The notes under the pieces were generated by a model. It searched no databases, was not told the origin of the DNA, and saw only the letters and a list, made by a program, of their open reading frames with translations. Source: a virus. From it: DNA of 64,000 bases. Shown piece after piece: positions 22,955 through 30,794 of this stretch. Both the position numbers and the translations under genes were made by a program. The stretch is from positions 37,149-101,148 of IMG/VR virus record IMGVR_UViG_3300044641_003548; one strand, written 5' to 3'. Position 1 is the first letter of the stretch; the number at the start of each line of letters is the position of its first letter.

Positions 22955-23781
22955 ACCTTAAGTAACTCATCCATCGTATACAAGTTACGCATATAGGGCG
23001 ATACATTTTTTAGTACACTACTAGCAATGTCGCCCTTTCTTCTTGGCCCGTATTTTATATTAAAGCTAACATTATTGACTTTTTGAAATTCATCAACAAT
23101 TTCTTTAACAGTCCATCCTACTCCGTGCCCAAGTGATTCAACACTATTGCTAGGTTTTTCAATTGCTTGCATTAATGCGTCACATATTTCATTGACATGT
23201 ACATAGTCACGTACACAGGTACCATCATCACTCACATCATAGTCATTACCAAATATAGTAAACTCACCACTCTCACGTGCCTTCATTAAGTTATACATTA
23301 ACCCATCGGGGTTAGTGGGAGATACGACGGTGCTTCCAATAACATTATAAAATCTAAAGATTGTATATGGTGTTTCTCGATGGTTTGTACAATATTCTCT
23401 AACTACATCTTCTGCCGCACGTTTACTAATACCGTATGCGCTATTACAATCTTGTGCGGCACCTGTACTTGAAAATATAAAGTTCTTTGCTTTTATTCTG
23501 TTGATAACATTCATCGTACCATTCAAGTTAGTGATATAATATTTGATTGGTATTTGTTCACTCTCGCCAACACGAACTAATGCGGCTAAATGAATAACAG
23601 CATCGTATTCAATATCTTCCGGCATTGTAAATTGTCTATTGATATCACATCGATAGAATTCATTGAGCGGTGCCTGTGGATCAACAATATCTAATCCATG
23701 CACCTCATAGTCATTTGCTAATAGTTTACATAGATGCGATCCTATGTAACCTGAACAACCTGTTATTAAAACTTTTTTCAT
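22951..23781 (-). CDS. galE: NAD-dependent sugar epimerase, GalE-like
   Basis: A 276-residue extended short-chain dehydrogenase. It has the NAD-binding GCSGYIGSH near the start, the catalytic serine region FSSTGAA and YGISK for Tyr and Lys, and RDYVHVNEICDA toward the end. These are typical of UDP-glucose 4-epimerases, although it is shorter than the usual 330 residues. It likely supplies a nucleotide sugar for the adjacent glycosyltransferase. Confidence 0.85.
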   Translation of the reverse strand: MKKVLITGCSGYIGSHLCKLLANDYEVHGLDIVDPQAPLNEFYRCDINRQFTMPEDIEYDAVIHLAALVRVGESEQIPIKYYITNLNGTMNVINRIKAKNFIFSSTGAAQDCNSAYGISKRAAEDVVREYCTNHRETPYTIFRFYNVIGSTVVSPTNPDGLMYNLMKARESGEFTIFGNDYDVSDDGTCVRDYVHVNEICDALMQAIEKPSNSVESLGHGVGWTVKEIVDEFQKVNNVSFNIKYGPRRKGDIASSVLKNVSPYMRNLYTMDELLKV

Positions 23782-24299
23782 AATAAATTTAATGCCGGTA
23801 TACCAAAAATAGAAAATCTTTGTTTATTAAGAATAGGATCAAGCGACATAATACACTTTGTTTCTAGATATTCCATTTCATCCTTACTAAGGTTAACTGT
23901 TTCATACCAAAGAACTTGGCAATTACTTTGCCAAATGCCATTAACACCACCATGTCCTTTTGAATTTAACCAATTTTCAAAATAGTTAAAACTCGGAACA
24001 ATAGTATTATTGTTTAAATTAAAAGTTCCTGTTGCTCTTTGCCAATGTTTACGAACACGGTCTCTTAGAGTTGAAGTACCAGTTATACCCACATACCATA
24101 GCGCATCCTTTTTATATAATCCGTGTTGATTGTCATCATACAAAAAATATATCCCGCCTTTAACTTTTATTGAGGAATTATTTACTAACTGATTTAAAGT
24201 AAAAATTTGCGGTCCAGGTGACACAATTGACTTATTTAAAACATTAAACGTATTTTGAAAGTCAGATGAATTTATAAAATTAGTTATTTTCTGTTGCAT
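23778..24299 (-). CDS. GIY-YIG nuclease-like protein
   Basis: A 173-residue protein. The stretch KGGIYFLYDD, LWYVGITGTSTLRDRVRKHW and a later conserved glutamate (DEMEYLETKCI) reproduce the GIY-YIG domain: the two-strand signature, the arginine and the metal-binding glutamate. It lies between an epimerase and a glycosyltransferase. It could be a mobile or selfish nuclease or a repair function; nothing decides. Confidence 0.7.
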   Translation of the reverse strand: MQQKITNFINSSDFQNTFNVLNKSIVSPGPQIFTLNQLVNNSSIKVKGGIYFLYDDNQHGLYKKDALWYVGITGTSTLRDRVRKHWQRATGTFNLNNNTIVPSFNYFENWLNSKGHGGVNGIWQSNCQVLWYETVNLSKDEMEYLETKCIMSLDPILNKQRFSIFGIPALNLL

Positions 24300-25683
24300 C
24301 AGTATCTTCGTAAAACAAATTGTTGTAGGGTTGAACTAACCTATCAGCGTTATCTTCTTTAACTTCTACCATAGGGTCAATTGGAATATAATTTTTATCT
24401 TTAGATAAATGGGTGTGATTATCTGTATAAATTACGTCAAACTTATGCTTGTTGTTATAAATTGCTCGTAAGTCATTACCTAAACTTATTTGTGTTCTTT
24501 TTAAACTCTTTATAAAGGTATCATAGCATACAGATGTTTGTTGATTTATAGAAGCACTATCACCTTTAACTTGTTTAGGAATAAATGCGTCAAAACATTT
24601 CTTCCATTTAGAAAACACTTGACTTTCTAATTCAGAATAATATTCAACTACATTGATGTTATACCATTCTTCTGCTTTATCAAAATGCCCGTATAAACTC
24701 GTAATAGTATCAACCATAGTTTTTTTATCACAAGTATAATAATAATCACTATTGAAATTATTTAACCAACGCATGCCATCTAACGCTACTGTAGGTAATT
24801 GTATAGTTTGTTCATGGAATGCCATACCATAACTTTCAACTATACTAGGATTGAACGCTATTCTAGCACTTGTTATAAAATCAACTTTTGATTGTCCTAC
24901 AAGACTGTGTTTAATTTCATACTTAACACCTAATGGTTTTAATGCTTCCTCAAACTTTTTTACGCCATTAGGGCTTGTTAAAACTTTTGCAGGTAAACCT
25001 GTTTGTTTTATTAAATCAATAAACAATTCTGGTTTCTTACCTGGTTCCCAACGACCAACGAATAATACACCTTCTCTCTTGTTGTTATATTTTTTCAACA
25101 ACGTTGCTTCTGTCAATGGAATAGGACATTCATACACGTTTGGTCTATTAAATTGTTTTGCGTTAAAATCACTCTGAGTAGCAACAAAGATTCCTGAAGT
25201 TGTAAGATTTTGCCTCATTAATTCATTTGCTTCATCACAGAAAGGATTACTAGTGTTAGTAAAAATTTGACTTTCTAGATGTGTATATGCAATTATTTGT
25301 ATGTTTTCTGACATACCTAATGATATTGCGGTAAAAATACTCTCAGGTGAGTTACACACAAATATATCATACATATTAGTAGTCATAGCCTTTAGAATTG
25401 AATTTCTAAAGTTTAGCATTTTTTCTAAATTATAACTATCAGGTTTAGCAAAAATGGCGCTGTGCTTTCCATCTTTATATGGGTCATCTGGTGTAATGAT
25501 ATTCACTCCTAATGAGTTTGCAAACTCTTTATAGTGCGGGGTTTTATCAGTAATGATATCTACTTTAATTTTATTTTTTGACATCAAGTCGCAAAAACTT
25601 CTAGCAAATTGTCCATTGCCACCTGTAGATTTTATATGTTCAGAGTTTATTAAAAACCCAATTCGTTTATCGTATGTTCTCAT
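24280..25683 (-). CDS. Glycosyltransferase, GT4-like
   Basis: A 467-residue GT-B fold glycosyltransferase. The N-terminal domain has RIGFLINSEHIKSTGGNGQF; the C-terminal domain has GVLFVGRWEPGKKPELFIDL and later FNPSIVESYGMAFHE, the typical E-x7-E region. I chose the start MRTYDKRIGF because its ATG overlaps the preceding stop. It probably transfers sugar to host surface glycan, DNA or virion protein; substrate unknown. Confidence 0.85.
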   Translation of the reverse strand: MRTYDKRIGFLINSEHIKSTGGNGQFARSFCDLMSKNKIKVDIITDKTPHYKEFANSLGVNIITPDDPYKDGKHSAIFAKPDSYNLEKMLNFRNSILKAMTTNMYDIFVCNSPESIFTAISLGMSENIQIIAYTHLESQIFTNTSNPFCDEANELMRQNLTTSGIFVATQSDFNAKQFNRPNVYECPIPLTEATLLKKYNNKREGVLFVGRWEPGKKPELFIDLIKQTGLPAKVLTSPNGVKKFEEALKPLGVKYEIKHSLVGQSKVDFITSARIAFNPSIVESYGMAFHEQTIQLPTVALDGMRWLNNFNSDYYYTCDKKTMVDTITSLYGHFDKAEEWYNINVVEYYSELESQVFSKWKKCFDAFIPKQVKGDSASINQQTSVCYDTFIKSLKRTQISLGNDLRAIYNNKHKFDVIYTDNHTHLSKDKNYIPIDPMVEVKEDNADRLVQPYNNLFYEDTDATENN

Positions 25684-25853
25684 GTATCTTTTACTGTAGG
25701 CACATCTTGCCACTCAGTCCATTCACGCTTTTTAGTAAAACTACCGTTTGTAGTAGTTCCACTATAGTCTGTAACTTCAAGTTGTGTTCTATATTGTAAC
25801 ACTTTTTCTGGTCCGTCCCAACCGTTTCGGACAAGATATCTTAATTCATACAT
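25680..25853 (-). CDS. Small conserved phage protein (57 aa)
   Basis: Frame MYELRYLVRNGWDGPEKVLQ and onward, ending KKREWTEWQDVPTVKDT. The pattern of VLQYR, DYSG and EWQDVPTV is one I associate with small phage proteins of unknown function. Its TGA overlaps the glycosyltransferase ATG. Confidence 0.6.
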   Translation of the reverse strand: MYELRYLVRNGWDGPEKVLQYRTQLEVTDYSGTTTNGSFTKKREWTEWQDVPTVKDT

Positions 25854-25857
25854 ATAT

Positions 25858-26088
25858 TTACCTTGTTAGTTTCCACATAATATGGGTATTCTTATCGTGC
25901 CATCTATACTCAAATATAGATTCACCTGGCCCAGTAATGATTCTAGTTAATCGGTATCCATACTTTAACCAAATACGTTCACCTGATATATCACATCTCT
26001 TAGGTAACCAAGCAAACTTGTATTCGGTTCCGATCATCCTTTCATAGAAATGATCGTATGGCTGTGTTTGCGGCATTAAGTTCCCCAC
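25858..26088 (-). CDS. Small hypothetical protein (76 aa)
   Basis: A 76-residue protein, basic and aromatic (FAWLPKRCDISGERIWLKYG), likely beta-rich. ATG at 26088 overlaps the end of queE by 13 bases; an internal ATG (MPQTQPYDHF) is a possible alternative start. The CDISGERIW segment hints at a small zinc or hairpin fold. Unknown. Confidence 0.55.
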   Translation of the reverse strand: MGNLMPQTQPYDHFYERMIGTEYKFAWLPKRCDISGERIWLKYGYRLTRIITGPGESIFEYRWHDKNTHIMWKLTR

Positions 26089-26924
26089 TCATTTTTAAAG
26101 AGTGGTACTTGTAGTCTGTCGCTATAACGATAACCACGATTCATTGCTTCAATAGCAACATTCTTTGCATTTAAGTTATACAATGATTCTACACCACCGC
26201 ATGGCATGAAGTATACTGGACCTCTAAAACCTCTACCACGAAACTCTTTTACTGCTTCATCAGCTTCAATTGCATCTTCTTTTGTGGCAATGACAAACTT
26301 AAGATATACAAATCCTATGCTTTCATATTGATGAATAATTTCGGGACAAATTGCTTCACTCCACTTCTCACCGCTGATACTTAGTTTAGGACTCACACTA
26401 AATGTAAGTGCATTCTTTTCTCTGTTAATCTTCCATTTCTGTAGATATATTTTAAAGTCTTGATTTAGTTCTTGTGTGCCATTAGTTTCAAATGTAATCT
26501 CTTTCAATGCTCTCATTTTCTCATGTGACAGTAAGTCAGGATACGCTCTTTGCCAGCCAAGAAGAGGTTCACCACCTGTAATAACAAGATGTTCATCCAT
26601 CCAACGACCATGAGGAAGTATATCACAAATGCTGTCAACAATACTATCGGTAGCGATGACAGGACTAAGATGTTTAAAACGAGGGTCCCAACTTGCGTAA
26701 CTATCACATCCTGTACTGACAAGCGGTAAGGATTTATAGTCTGTATAATCTTCTGCTTTAATCGCAATAACATCTCTCTCACTACTCAATTCCCCTTTAG
26801 GCATGCCGAATCCACCGCATGTAAAATTGCATCCATATGTTCGTAAGAACACGGAGGGAACTCCCATGAATCTACCCTCACCTTGAATACTATAAAATAA
26901 CTCTGATACTTTTAAATGACTCAT
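26076..26924 (-). CDS. queE: QueE, 7-carboxy-7-deazaguanine synthase
   Basis: A 282-residue radical SAM enzyme that turns carboxytetrahydropterin into 7-carboxy-7-deazaguanine. Family marks: SELFYSIQGEGRFMGVPSVF, then RTYGCNFTCGGFG, LVITGGEPLLGWQ and ETNGTQ. The cluster motif is C32-x3-C36-x2-F39, so the usual third cysteine is a phenylalanine; a later GCDSYASWDP may provide the ligand. Forms a 7-deazaguanine pathway with QueD (27294), FolE (30791) and the TGT-like protein (38159). Confidence 0.9.
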   Translation of the reverse strand: MSHLKVSELFYSIQGEGRFMGVPSVFLRTYGCNFTCGGFGMPKGELSSERDVIAIKAEDYTDYKSLPLVSTGCDSYASWDPRFKHLSPVIATDSIVDSICDILPHGRWMDEHLVITGGEPLLGWQRAYPDLLSHEKMRALKEITFETNGTQELNQDFKIYLQKWKINREKNALTFSVSPKLSISGEKWSEAICPEIIHQYESIGFVYLKFVIATKEDAIEADEAVKEFRGRGFRGPVYFMPCGGVESLYNLNAKNVAIEAMNRGYRYSDRLQVPLFKNEWGT

Positions 26925-27112
26925 TTGATTTTTATATTAAAATGTTTAAGAATAACTTCACCCCAAGTGCCGCCACCTTGTTTATAAAGATGGTTAACTT
27001 GTTTAGCACAGTCTCTAATTACTAACTCAGCAAAATGTTCATAACGTTTTTCATCCATTATATCATCTCGTTGAGCGGCTTCTTCCCATAGTTCTTTAAT
27101 TTTTTTATTCAT
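26921..27112 (-). CDS. Small paralogous protein, FAELVIRDC family
   Basis: A 63-residue protein with RYEHFAELVIRDCAKQV and a C-terminal VILKHFNIKIK. It is the diverged third member of the family at 2610 and 11698 (FAELIVREC and HFGVEE blocks). Overlaps the queE start by four bases. Function unknown. Confidence 0.6.
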   Translation of the reverse strand: MNKKIKELWEEAAQRDDIMDEKRYEHFAELVIRDCAKQVNHLYKQGGGTWGEVILKHFNIKIK

Positions 27113-27115
27113 ATT

Positions 27116-27307
27116 TTACCAATGATGTATAGTATTTGCTATAATAAAACAACATGTTATCACATGTAGCACCACCCAGAAAGTTTTTAGGAACAATGCA
27201 ATTCTTGCTTCACCCAATGTAAGAATAGGCACATCAGGCCTGTCATCATCGGTGTTACCCATTAGATGACCTGTTGCCCTAGCCCAGATTTTCTCAAGCG
27301 AATTCAT
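27116..27307 (-). CDS. Small membrane protein, MNSLEKIWARATG family
   Basis: A 63-residue protein: cytoplasmic part MNSLEKIWARATGHLMGNTD, then one transmembrane helix (FLKTFWVVLHVITCCFIIA). I recall close relatives in T4-like phages near queuosine genes. Start set at 27307; the longer frame to 27355 runs inside queD. Function unknown. Confidence 0.65.
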   Translation of the reverse strand: MNSLEKIWARATGHLMGNTDDDRPDVPILTLGEARIALFLKTFWVVLHVITCCFIIANTIHHW

Positions 27308-27776
27308 TGTCTTCCCTGTGACCACCACGTCCTGCCATGTTACTATCAGTCTCACGAACCTCTACTCTACAGCACCAGACACGTTTTGCTTCTTCACTAC
27401 CGCAGTTAGGTAAAAAGATTGTGTTAATATATTCATACAAGAAGTCAGCAATACCTTCACAACCAGTACGTTCTACTTCTGTAATCTTTGCTAATTTCAA
27501 ACGACCTAGTTCTAATAAATGTTCACGCATTGGGTCATCTTGTGCAACTAGTAATGTATGATCGAACCATTCTTCTAGTTTATCTTTGAGTGGTCGTAAT
27601 CCACCGAAGTCTGTTACCCAGTTACGGGCATCAAGTGTATCAGCTTCAAACTCAAAGTGAAAACTCATAGCATAGCCATGAATTAAATTACAATGACTGT
27701 CTGCACGCCATTGACGATATGCAACAGGACCTATTTGTCGGTATGTCTTTGTTGAAAAGAATTTTTTGTTTGCCAT
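27294..27776 (-). CDS. queD: QueD, 6-carboxytetrahydropterin synthase
   Basis: A 160-residue T-fold enzyme making carboxytetrahydropterin from dihydroneopterin triphosphate. Motifs: SHCNLIHGYAMSFHFEF (catalytic Cys, zinc His), TDFGGLRPLK, FDHTLLV, TGCEGIADFL and VEVRETDSN. The usual HGH is HGY, a phage variant I recall from other T4-like QueD proteins. Good ribosome binding site AGGAG. Works between FolE and QueE. Confidence 0.9.
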   Translation of the reverse strand: MANKKFFSTKTYRQIGPVAYRQWRADSHCNLIHGYAMSFHFEFEADTLDARNWVTDFGGLRPLKDKLEEWFDHTLLVAQDDPMREHLLELGRLKLAKITEVERTGCEGIADFLYEYINTIFLPNCGSEEAKRVWCCRVEVRETDSNMAGRGGHREDNEFA

Positions 27777-27794
27777 TGTGTTCTCCTATGTTAG

Positions 27795-27800
27795 ATTATA
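27795..27800 (-). promoter_or_regulatory. Extended -10 promoter of queD
   Basis: TGCTATAAT on the minus strand, an extended -10 box, 19 bases before the start codon. The matching -35 region is weak. A 7-bp inverted repeat ATACCGG/CCGGTAT lies just upstream (about 27820-27853). Confidence 0.5.
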
Positions 27801-27858
27801 GCATAGGACGCAGAATTTGTATACCGGGATGAGCCCAAAGAGACCGGTATTGGTAAAG

Positions 27859-28566
27859 TCAAAGATTTGTTAAAAAATCCATAACCTCTTGTTTATTTAT
27901 AATTAAATCAAATGGGTCACCTTTAATTGACTTTTCACTTTGATATTTAAATTTTGTGTTGTAGATGTTTTCCATATCTGAATGTATAGATTCATAATTT
28001 ACTGTTTGATATTCAATATTGTGTAATACCACAGATAAGTTCTTTTCCCATAATAGATGACTATCATAGATGTGAGTTAGTGCTTTATTTAATTTTCTAA
28101 GATCAATGTATACCGGTTGATTTATTTCACTATTAATTCTAAATACATTTTTTACATAAGAGCGGGCAATCATGTAACTTAATAGTTGTTCTTTTATATC
28201 CCTTTTCAATGTGATAAATTCAAAACCTATATTTTTTAATTCCATTATTATATTAGATAGTATATCTTTATCATGTTGATCCATCAAAAATATTCTTAGT
28301 GTTAGTGGCTGATTTATATTTGTATTTTTCAATAAATCAAGTCGTTCTTTAAATCCTTCAAATAGTTTAAAGTCTGTAGGAATGCTAGCAAAATTCTTTA
28401 ATAATATATTATTGTCCACATCAGTGATGTATTCACTACGATTCCAATTTTCGAAATATTCACCCAATTGAATCCCTGAGTTTACCTCATTAGCTAATTG
28501 TTCACATAATTGACTACCCGTGCGTGGTAAGCAAATAATACAAGTTCGGTTACCGTTCATCTTCAA
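27859..28566 (-). CDS. Stf0-like sulfotransferase-type protein
   Basis: A 235-residue protein with ICLPRTGSQLCEQLANE, the PAPS-binding loop pattern of Stf0-like sulfotransferases, and a later IKEQLLSYMIARSYV, fitting the 3'-phosphate binding helix. One of three sulfotransferase-like genes in this window. Two adjacent Met codons allow start at 28566 or 28560. Substrate unknown. Confidence 0.65.
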   Translation of the reverse strand: MKMNGNRTCIICLPRTGSQLCEQLANEVNSGIQLGEYFENWNRSEYITDVDNNILLKNFASIPTDFKLFEGFKERLDLLKNTNINQPLTLRIFLMDQHDKDILSNIIMELKNIGFEFITLKRDIKEQLLSYMIARSYVKNVFRINSEINQPVYIDLRKLNKALTHIYDSHLLWEKNLSVVLHNIEYQTVNYESIHSDMENIYNTKFKYQSEKSIKGDPFDLIINKQEVMDFLTNL

Positions 28567-28568
28567 AA

Positions 28569-28793
28569 TTAATCTTTATCTGTCACAATTACTGCAACCT
28601 TATTTACCCAAACTATTCTACCATGGCAAGCAATATTCCATTTGGTTTCGCCATATTCATGTGTGCATTCGGTAAAAGTTTCTCCAATGATGCGAACATC
28701 TGTTGCCAAATGTTCTACACCATTTTCAAAAACACGCCAGACTAGTTCACTACCGTTATGTTTGGTATTAAATCTAACGTGGTATTTGTTCAT
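28569..28793 (-). CDS. Conserved small phage protein (74 aa)
   Basis: A 74-residue protein, MNKYHVRFNTKHNGSELVWR and then VFENGVEHLATDV, TKWNIACHGR. I recall this family in many T4-like phages. Small beta-sheet protein of unknown function. ATGA overlap with the next upstream gene. Confidence 0.7.
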   Translation of the reverse strand: MNKYHVRFNTKHNGSELVWRVFENGVEHLATDVRIIGETFTECTHEYGETKWNIACHGRIVWVNKVAVIVTDKD

Positions 28794-29584
28794 TTTAATC
28801 CTAATTCCTTACGAATCTTTGTGGCACTAATACTATGAATAGCATCATCAAAAGTTTCTTGTTCAATCTTATATCCAACATCACGCCCATATGTAATGTT
28901 CACAATGTTAGGAACAACTTGTATTTCGTACTGACCTTGGTACAGAGGATCTAAGTCTCTACGAATAAAACTCTTTACTTGTTCAATAGCAAATGGATTA
29001 CTTCCTTGCCATCCTTGACAATCACGTATTTGAATCACTACCTGTCCTGTTTTAGCAATAGCACGTTCAAATAATGCACGATGTCCTGGATGCCACGGTT
29101 GCCAACGTCCTAACATCTGTACTGTTTCTTTCTGCCAATCAAACACCGGTCTACGGCGATTATCATATATATGGGCGGCAATAAACTCACCCCACCATTC
29201 AGCACGTTGTTCTGTAATTCTAAAGTCGTAAACTTCAGGAGGTACAAATGCTTTGTTGGTATCTTCGTAACGACCTTTGTCAATGGTGTCAACCCATATA
29301 GTCCAATCTGCTTTGAAGTTGTTACGCATTTCAACTAAAGGTGCAACAAAGTCGCAGATAACATAATCATACTCTGTCATTGAATCTGCTAGTTCACGCA
29401 TACGTAGACTTTGACGAATACGGCCTGCTTCAGTGAAATCCCAGTCGTTGTATTTTTTACGAACATCGTCGGCATTGAGCCAACCCACTTTTTTCTTTTC
29501 GTTTTGTAAATGTTCTAGTACATATTGTGCTAGATAAGTCTTACCCGATCCGGGTAAGCCCATGATTAAGATTCTTTGAGACAT
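28790..29584 (-). CDS. APS-kinase-like / adenylyltransferase fusion
   Basis: A 264-residue two-domain protein. Residues 1-125: P-loop kinase like adenylylsulfate kinase (MGLPGSGKTYLAQYVL, then GWLNADDVRKKYNDWDF). Residues 145-264: nucleotidyltransferase of the NMN/pantetheine type with GRWQPWHPGHRALF (HxGH) and SISATKIRKEL (STxxR-like). Such fusions occur in T4-like phages. The kinase might supply PAPS for the sulfotransferases, or the pair may act in NAD salvage; the sequence does not decide. Confidence 0.8.
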   Translation of the reverse strand: MSQRILIMGLPGSGKTYLAQYVLEHLQNEKKKVGWLNADDVRKKYNDWDFTEAGRIRQSLRMRELADSMTEYDYVICDFVAPLVEMRNNFKADWTIWVDTIDKGRYEDTNKAFVPPEVYDFRITEQRAEWWGEFIAAHIYDNRRRPVFDWQKETVQMLGRWQPWHPGHRALFERAIAKTGQVVIQIRDCQGWQGSNPFAIEQVKSFIRRDLDPLYQGQYEIQVVPNIVNITYGRDVGYKIEQETFDDAIHSISATKIRKELGLK

Positions 29585-29586
29585 TT

Positions 29587-29790
29587 TTAATTTTCCTTTA
29601 AGCCTTGTATTAGTGTTTTTAATTCTTCATCTGTCATAAAAAAATTATATGTTGATGTATCAATAACTGTTCCATCTTTTAGATTTTCTTGTATAAACTC
29701 TATAGAATTTAAATCCGACGGAGTAAGACATTTATTTAATTGAACACGGAGTCTAAATGCTTGATTTTCTTTAACTGTAAAATTTTTCAT
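29587..29790 (-). CDS. Small hypothetical protein (67 aa)
   Basis: A 67-residue protein, MKNFTVKENQAFRLRVQLNK and onward, helical at both ends. Coupled between two nucleotidyltransferase genes. Unknown function. Confidence 0.55.
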   Translation of the reverse strand: MKNFTVKENQAFRLRVQLNKCLTPSDLNSIEFIQENLKDGTVIDTSTYNFFMTDEELKTLIQGLKEN

Positions 29791-30251
29791 ACTTTATTCC
29801 TTTCTGCTTCTGCTACACGTTTGCGTAAACTTGAACTACTAAAACTATGGTCACGCTTATTAAATATAACTTGGACACCACGACCTGCACCCTCATTACG
29901 TCCGGTAAAGTTCTTATCCTCATACTCTGTACCCAAAATACGAACATCTAATGGGAGTATCAACAACAAGTCAATCAAGTCTTGTTCAGTTTGATAAACT
30001 ACTACTTCATCAACATAACGACAAGCCGCTAGTTGAATCTGTCGCTCAACAATACTTTGAATAGGTTTGTTCTTAGTATCAGGTCTATCAATAGTTGGGT
30101 CAGTTTGTAATCCACAAATCAAGTAATCACAATGATTTTTAGCTTCACTTAACATAGCAACATGGCCTGCATGAAGCATATCAAATGTACTGAAAGTAAC
30201 ACCAATCTTCTTACCCTGTAATTTTAGTTCTTTAATGTGATTGAAAATCAT
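29787..30251 (-). CDS. Cytidylyltransferase-type nucleotidyltransferase
   Basis: A 154-residue protein in the TagD/HldE family: GVTFSTFDMLHAGHVAMLSE with the catalytic HxGH, and SFSSSSLRKRV for the STxxR end motif. These enzymes join CTP, ATP or FAD precursors to phosphoalcohols or sugar phosphates. The start at [10 protein letters not shown] has an ATGA overlap with the upstream gene; the six residues before it belong to overlapping sequence. Substrate not resolvable. Confidence 0.8.
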   Translation of the reverse strand: MIFNHIKELKLQGKKIGVTFSTFDMLHAGHVAMLSEAKNHCDYLICGLQTDPTIDRPDTKNKPIQSIVERQIQLAACRYVDEVVVYQTEQDLIDLLLILPLDVRILGTEYEDKNFTGRNEGAGRGVQVIFNKRDHSFSSSSLRKRVAEAERNKV

Positions 30252-30484
30252 TTTGAAAGAGTTCTCCACATCTTAGTTTGGTCATGTTCTTTTAAGAATT
30301 CATCCTCACCTGCAAATGTAGGACTGTCAGCCATAATCTCATCTAACAACCATTTTAACTTATGTAAATCTTGTTTGATTCCCCATTGAACATAACCGTC
30401 ATTATACGGGCTATGTAGTTCTACCCCTGCTAGATAGATTTGATGATGTACTGAATTATAATCCATTGGTGCTCTAAATCCCAT
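30248..30484 (-). CDS. Small conserved protein (78 aa)
   Basis: A 78-residue protein, [20 protein letters not shown] and onward, helical, with [14 protein letters not shown] start at 30484 because upstream residues overlap the DfrB gene in another frame. Unknown, but consistently coupled to its neighbours. Confidence 0.6.
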   Translation of the reverse strand: MGFRAPMDYNSVHHQIYLAGVELHSPYNDGYVQWGIKQDLHKLKWLLDEIMADSPTFAGEDEFLKEHDQTKMWRTLSK

Positions 30485-30662
30485 TATTAATCTCCCAAAG
30501 TTCAAGGGCCTTTGCAGGATATATTTGCACAGAGCCCTTCTCAGTAGAACTTTCAACTGCATAACCTTCAGGGGTCAATTCAGTTGAATACGTACCTACT
30601 ACCTTACCGTGCCATTGTGAACCTGACACTTTCTTAACCATATCACCTAACTTAAATTTCAT
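30474..30662 (-). CDS. dfrB: DfrB-type (R67-like) dihydrofolate reductase
   Basis: A 62-residue SH3-barrel protein matching plasmid R67 dihydrofolate reductase: [28 protein letters not shown] and [12 protein letters not shown]67 works as a homotetramer with one central pore, resists trimethoprim and uses Lys32, Gln67, Ile68 and Tyr69. Here these are K11, Q46, I47 and Y48, all kept. Only the disordered N-terminus is shorter. Likely supplies tetrahydrofolate for nucleotide synthesis. Activity is inferred. Confidence 0.88.
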   Translation of the reverse strand: MKFKLGDMVKKVSGSQWHGKVVGTYSTELTPEGYAVESSTEKGSVQIYPAKALELWEINNGI

Positions 30663-30794
30663 TTATTTATTCCCACATGTGCAATTACGACCTTGATTGC
30701 AGTCGCCTGTACAGCTACTATTATTTGGCATTGTAGCAAATAATACTACGATGCCAACTACTACCGCTATTGTAATTAATAATGTAATAGTCAT
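30663..30794 (-). CDS. Small cysteine-rich membrane protein (43 aa)
   Basis: Frame MTITLLITIAVVVGIVVLFA and onward: one transmembrane helix, then SCTGDCNQGRNCTCGNK with four cysteines, a possible metal site or disulfide set. ATGA overlap with folE and abutting dfrB support translation. Unknown function. Confidence 0.55.
   Translation of the reverse strand: MTITLLITIAVVVGIVVLFATMPNNSSCTGDCNQGRNCTCGNK

Noticed and set aside
27777-27858. Possible preQ1 riboswitch in the queD leader
   Set aside because: There is a 7-bp inverted repeat (ATACCGG/CCGGTAT), but no preQ1-I type compact pseudoknot sequence, and the repeat lies upstream of the -10 box, so it is not in the predicted leader.
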